Assembly (NCBI RefSeq): GCF_042242105.1
Contig: NC_092035.1
Coordinates: 6,668,477 to 6,732,476 of the forward strand
DNA length: 64,000 bases
Direction: 5' to 3'
Source of the DNA: Pempheris klunzingeri
Taxonomy: Eukaryota > Chordata > Actinopteri > Acropomatiformes > Pempheridae
The translations under genes and the position numbers were made by a program. This document shows, piece by piece, positions 59,061 through 64,000 of this stretch. The stretch's first letter is position 1, and every line of letters begins with the position of its first letter. A model generated the notes under the pieces. That model had not been told where the DNA came from. It saw only the letters and a list, made by a program, of their open reading frames with translations, and searched no databases.

Positions 59061-62000
59061 TCAAATTTTCCGTAGAGCTCCCAGAATGCACAAGACCACC
59101 ACTGTGACCAGCAGGACTCCAGCGATCAGTCCAATCCGAATCCATGGGAGAGACTCAGATGATGTCTCTGGGGTGTCTTGACAAAGGGATGGGGGAGGGA
59201 GTGTAGATGGGTGGAGAGCACACATCAAAGCACAGTATAATCTTTGCCAATGAAAATGACAATACAGATAGGTTACTAATTTTCAATCTTCAATATCAAT
59301 CTGGTCGAAACCAGAACTATAGAGTTGAGTGAGGAGGACCCAGGCCTGAAATGTTGACATTTTTTCTCAAAGTTGTCCTGCTGTAAACTCTACAGCTGCT
59401 CACCTTGATCTGGGAATGATGATACCGTCTCCACGAAGGTTTCCATTGGCTGTGACTCTGTGATTACTATAAAAACATCATTCAATGAGCACAAAATGTT
59501 GTGTGAAGTTGCAGGTATGGTGGCCCTGAAAGCTCAAAGCACCACAACATGAGACACACATACAGACAGAACAAAAGCAAATGAAGAAAACAAAACATGA
59601 CACAACGCAGAAAAAACAAGGCTCACCTTGTATTGGCTGCGTGGAATCTTCCAGGAGAACAGGAATACGATCGTATGGGAATTCAGTGGATCCGTCCGCC
59701 TCTTCTGTCCAAACTCTTGGGACCCAGTACGCTGTTGCTGTGGTTGTCTCATCAGACTGAAGAGCTACATGAAAAATGCCCCAAACACAACAAGTATTAA
59801 CACCAACTAATGAGGTCATGAGTCCACTGACATGATGCATTCACTGTGGTATAAGAACAGCCGTGTGTTATGGATTTGGAACTGTCAGGTCAAGCTGTTG
59901 TCTGTGAAACTTCAGCTCAAAAAGATTTCCCACTGAAGGGTCGGCCATGCTACAATATTCCGCCATCATCAGTCTACTGATAAAAACATACTGTGCTGCT
60001 GCAATTAGAAGAGTGAGACTGAAGATTACAAAGTGCCTTGGTAGCCGAGAGGTTACAGCACACGCCGCATAACCGTAACCATCGCCGGTTCCATTCCAGC
60101 TGGGGGTGCACGCCATACCTCCACTCCTGTTTCCACTCTGCATCTTCACTGTAACTGTCAAATAAAGGCAAAACTAATCTGTAAAGGAGAATAAAATAAA
60201 GATTACCAATAAGTGTAGGGCTTGTGTTAAGCACAGTCAGTGTGATGCTCTCTGGTATTCCAGGCCTGGGATCGTCAGAATCCCTGAAAACAGAATTAAT
60301 AATGGTTAGAATTTTCAATGATTGTCTTTGTGCACTGACATAATGAAAAAAATGTGTCTATGATTGATTATAACACCCAGCTGAGCTCATAACGCAGCAG
60401 GACAGGTGTAAAAAGACACAAGTGTTTGCCCTGTTTGGATTAGCTTGATATCTTTTTATTGTCAAGTATTAGAGACAGAGGTTTTGTACAAAACAATATT
60501 GTTTTAGAACTTCACATAATAAAAAAAGCTGTGGGAGGAGTGCAGGACGGGGGCTGAACTGGCACTAGGGATCGGGTGCAACAGTTGGAATCCTTTCTAA
60601 TTCCTTGTTGAATCTTTTTGAGTAGTACAAGTTATAAATATGTACTGTTTTTATTTCACTCCGTATAGCTGAACCACATCTTGTCACTGTAATGTGGCAC
60701 TCATTAACCCTGTCCTGACACATTCCTCCCTGTTGCGGTGCTTTGTGACCATAACCATATTTGTCAATGTATTTAAAGTGCCAGAGATAACTGCTCGTTA
60801 CTTATGCAAAGTATATTGAAACCATAAAGTCTATTAAGATCCTGACAGCTGCTTGATCTATGAAGTATTATAGTAAAGGGCTCATTAATTTCGGAGATAA
60901 AGCAGTCCACAGACCTCACCTAGTTTTATACAAACAACGGTACTGTCCATTGTCACTCATCGTTGTTGGACTTATAAAAAGATGAAATTCTTCTTTAGTG
61001 TCAGCTAATACATGAACCCGAGACATATCCTCAGAATCAGATCCAGTATGGGAGAGAGTCTGTGAAAAGCACAAAGAGATGACCAGATGTTGATGGGAGA
61101 CACTTTGATGACAGAAAACAAACCAACAGTATCCAAGTATGTGATGTACAATGACCCCAGCGCCTACAGACAGCTGCTTCTGTTATACAGTCCGTTTTGG
61201 GCTATTTAGAGTTTTCTTATTGTTCTGATTACATAGAGTCTCAGAGTTTTGATATAATGCCTAAATGAATGTAAAATATCAAGTATATAACTAGAATAAA
61301 CCAAATGAAACACTGTCAGCTGTCAGAACACCAGCGAGTGTGTTTTCTTGTGTTACACATCACCAAATCTTCTGAGGGATGAAAATAGACAGAGACAGGC
61401 GGATTAGTACAGCAGCTCGGACAAAATGGATTCTCAGGCAACAAGTGGACTGAGCTCATTTCAGATTATTTCACTGCCCCAGCAGCTGATGACAGAGAGG
61501 AGAGCCACTTCTGATTCGGACTGTCTGGTCTGCTCTGATGGCGAAGCTTGTAAATGGGACATTTAATTACATAAATGAGGACGATGTTAAGGAGATCGAA
61601 ACAGCCCAAGAGTGCAAGTGTTACTGCAAACTCCACAGCAGCAGCCTGTGCTACCAGCTCTGTACGCCGGAGGAGACGGTGCGACCAAATCACAAAGATG
61701 AATAATGTTAAGTGATTAACTTAAGATGGGCCACATGATCCTTGTTTTTTCTGTTTATGAAGGTGTGACATGTTTTTCTGATAATAACAGGACAAGAAAA
61801 TCCCTAGTTATGGATGGCTGAAGGACAGTCCTTATCCTCATATGACTGCCTCTACATTATGCACGACCGGCCATCAGCAGTTACAGTACCTCGCTTTGTG
61901 TTGACACTATAGTGCTGCCATTCCTGGTCCACCAGGCTTGCAGCTCGCTGGGGGACTGACCTCTGGAGATCTGAAGGTAGCAGGCCATTTTCACCTTGTC

Positions 62001-63729
62001 ACCAGCAGGCACCACAAGGGAGCTCTCAATGTGAGGCACTGGGGGGAGAAAACAGGAAAGTGGCAACAGAAGAGCAGATGTGAGGTGGAAACCGAGATCA
62101 ATTAGAATGTAATAAATGAATAAAAAGAGGATGAACCTGAACAGCCCTATCAACCAAAATAAAGCATAATTATACTGACTAATGATTCTATGATGTTTTC
62201 TATTCTGAAATACATTTTATATTGATCAATCAATCAATAAACTGAAATACAGTGTAGCTGGAGAGCGATCTTGTCCCTGGACAAATGTATTTTTAATGTG
62301 GCTTATTTCCTTATAGTCAACATCATTGTTAAGGCAACATTACCTGCTGGAGGGAGTGTCGTGTGCTGTTGCTGCTAAAGTTCACACATTAACACTGCAC
62401 CAGAGAACTTGTTATCATCTCCTAAATCACAGATAAAGAACGTGCCTTATTTTCTCTAGTAGTCATAAGAATATGTCAGAGATAGATATGGACTATCTGA
62501 GCCATGTCTGTCTCGGTTTGGAGAGTTGTGACCTATATTGCATTAATTGAGTAGCCGGCCGGAGGACAGAGGTGGGTCTTTGGGGAACATTGCCAATGAG
62601 CTTCTGCCCACTCCACGGCTACACTAGTCGGTAATCTGTGTTCTGCACAATGACTGTGGTGAAAAGCTCATAGTATAGCAGCTTAGCCAATGAGCATTTG
62701 GATCAGTGTCTTCGTCTGGCAAGCACATCTTCTGTGCCTAGCTTCAGGCAACTGATTGCAAGCAAGCAATGCCATTCCTCCCACTAGACTCAATAGACTG
62801 TCTTTAACTTCCATGTATGTTCCTTGAACGTTATAAGTTAGTTGATTGAATGTTATATTGTTATTGCCAATCAATTCAGATCTCTGACCTTTTCTAAACA
62901 TTTTCTATAGCTTGTTGAAAAGGGAGCCGACAGGAAGGTATAAGGGAGGACAATCCATCCAACAACACCCACAAACCGGGTGCGTACCACACAGAATCAG
63001 AGCACACATGAAGCTGTTACATGGACTTAGTCTTACACAGCCATGGCAGTAACTCCACCTCTTTCTTTCTCCAACTCACCCTTGACTGTGAGCCACACTG
63101 TTGATATGGTTTTTCTTCCTCGCCAAATGCACTCGTACATGTCAGAGTCGCTGAGGATCGTGTTCAGAAGGACCACAGACCAGTCTCCTTCTCTGAGCTT
63201 CTCTTCTGAGGGCAACTGGACTCGGCTCTGGAAGCAATTATGGGACTATTAGTCACAAGCCTCAATGTTTCCTTCTCAGAATGTTAATCTTGACAGTGTA
63301 GGCACGGAGGAATCAGCAGGCTTCTCTGTGGCAGCGTGGCTGAGAGCTCCCACACCACATCATTCATACAGGTGAACATGGATGTGCCCAGACAGACTAA
63401 ATCCACAGACTTTGGATTTAAAAAGTGAGGGTGCAGGTCATATCCTCGTCATGTGTATGTTATACTGTACAGAACCTGCACTGGGACTGAACCAAAGCAA
63501 ACTTGATTAAAGTACTGCCGATTCCACGCTGTAAATTATAGAAAGACAGCACTAACCTTAAATTTGTCTCCCTCTCTTAGGTCCTCTCCCTGCAGAATTG
63601 CAACATCCACCCCCATGGCCTCCCACTGAACACTCCCTTCGTCCCCCAGGTAGGCTGAGCCGTTGCAAGGCAAGATGACGGACTCTCCAAACTCCACCTG
63701 AAGGTTCACTGTCTGCGCTCTATGAATGG
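59061..63729 (-). CDS. Two-Ig-domain type I membrane protein, 5' end missing
   Basis: Visible exons: 63557-63729, 63080-63227, 61890-62038, 60920-61059, 60207-60283, 59627-59764, 59404-59466 and 59061-59176. They join in frame to 1004 nt (about 334 residues after the missing signal-peptide exon, which is probably right of the window). Ig1 has VILPCNGS, VQWEA and the hallmark DSDMYECIW; Ig2 has VKMACYL, LQAWWTRNG and SDNGQYRCLY. A Thr/Ser-rich stalk of about 65 residues follows, then one membrane helix (IGLIAGVLLVTVVVLC) and a tail ending LRKI. Sequons NGS and NTS are present. Each Ig domain is split over two exons by a phase-0 intron. The protein is probably a cell-surface recognition or adhesion receptor. 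The tail is too short to signal by itself. I cannot name an orthologue; B7-, nectin- and CD4-like families are possible. Confidence 0.85.
60033..60178 (+). mobile_element. tRNA-derived SINE (family C) in an intron of the Ig gene
   Basis: GGTAGCCGAGAGGTTACAGC serves as A box region, GCCGCATAACC and GGTTCCATTCC as B box, and the end TGTCAAATAAAGGCAAAAC is the classic tail of a fish SINE. It is antisense to the Ig gene. The open frame on the minus strand through it is not a gene. Confidence 0.85.
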
Positions 63730-64000
63730 CTGGGCAGGGGGAAGTGGAGCATAAAAACATGAAATCAGTTCAAGACAGGAAAAATAACGCAGAGGAGCCG
63801 GAGAGAGAAAGGTTGTAGGAGACAAAGACAAAGTCAGGCCTCTGTACAGTTCTGGTTTTTATTAAATAGTTTTGTGCTCGTCCCAATGTTAACTATGCTC
63901 TTTCCATATTGTTTTATTGGAATAACATCATATGCCATATCCCATCATAGATTATCAGGTCAAAGGTAAATATGTCCTGTGATTAAAAATGCTAAGACAC
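63730..64000. other. Intron 5' of the first visible Ig exon
   Basis: The minus strand ends in a good pyrimidine tract and CAG before 63729. No signal-peptide exon is seen up to the window edge. Confidence 0.5.

Noticed and set aside
59868-60318. Minus-strand open frames of 97 and 114 codons
   Set aside because: The first overlaps a SINE and intron sequence; the second covers the true 77-nt exon at 60207-60283 and reads on into intron.

Overview
The window is vertebrate nuclear DNA, almost certainly a ray-finned (teleost) fish. The coding sequence is split into short exons with GT-AG introns and fits human-type orthologues. The intervening DNA carries fish-typical (CA)n tracts, tRNA-derived SINEs and fragments of one LINE family. 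There is no bacterial, phage or CRISPR content. All calls rest on reading the sequence and on remembered family sequences; no search was run.

Five protein-coding genes can be reconstructed, all on the minus strand. From right to left they are: a two-Ig-domain type I membrane protein (59.06-63.73 kb, 5' end outside the window); carm1l, a CARM1/PRMT4-like gene (44.56-55.49 kb); cnot9, a CCR4-NOT subunit (41.19-43.66 kb); plcd4, phospholipase C delta 4 (23.67-37.76 kb); and slx9/FAM207A, a ribosome biogenesis factor (11.49-20.96 kb). For the four complete genes every exon junction keeps the reading frame, giving 465, 297, 756 and 248 codons. A truncated PRY-SPRY (B30.2) fragment lies at 57.2-57.4 kb. 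At the left, a non-coding first exon with a CCAAT-rich promoter (8.36-8.63 kb) points to a sixth leftward gene whose body is outside the window. ADARB1 is a guess from human gene order.

Region by region: 1-8.3 kb has no recognisable coding exon and one LINE fragment. 8.3-11.5 kb holds the promoter, first exon and SINE pieces. 11.5-21 kb is slx9, whose large intron 2 contains a 20-bp minisatellite with a 60-bp higher-order register. 21-23.7 kb is intergenic. 23.7-37.8 kb is plcd4 and 37.8-41.2 kb is intergenic with a LINE 3' end. 41.2-43.7 kb is cnot9. 44.5-55.5 kb is carm1l. 55.5-59 kb is intergenic with the SPRY relic. 59-64 kb is the Ig gene.

The genes do not form a pathway: RNA deadenylation (cnot9), phosphoinositide and calcium signalling (plcd4), small-subunit ribosome assembly (slx9), arginine methyltransferase family (carm1l) and cell-surface recognition (Ig gene). 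The cnot9-plcd4 pair matches the neighbouring pair on human 2q35. slx9 comes from a different human region (21q22.3).

The observation most worth following is in carm1l. The PRMT fold is preserved, but at least five positions of the cofactor and catalytic site differ from CARM1, including the first Gly of the SAM loop, the second Glu of the double-E loop and the His of the THW loop. The C-terminal activation region is also replaced by 15 codons' worth of sequence. It reads like a conserved pseudo-methyltransferase.
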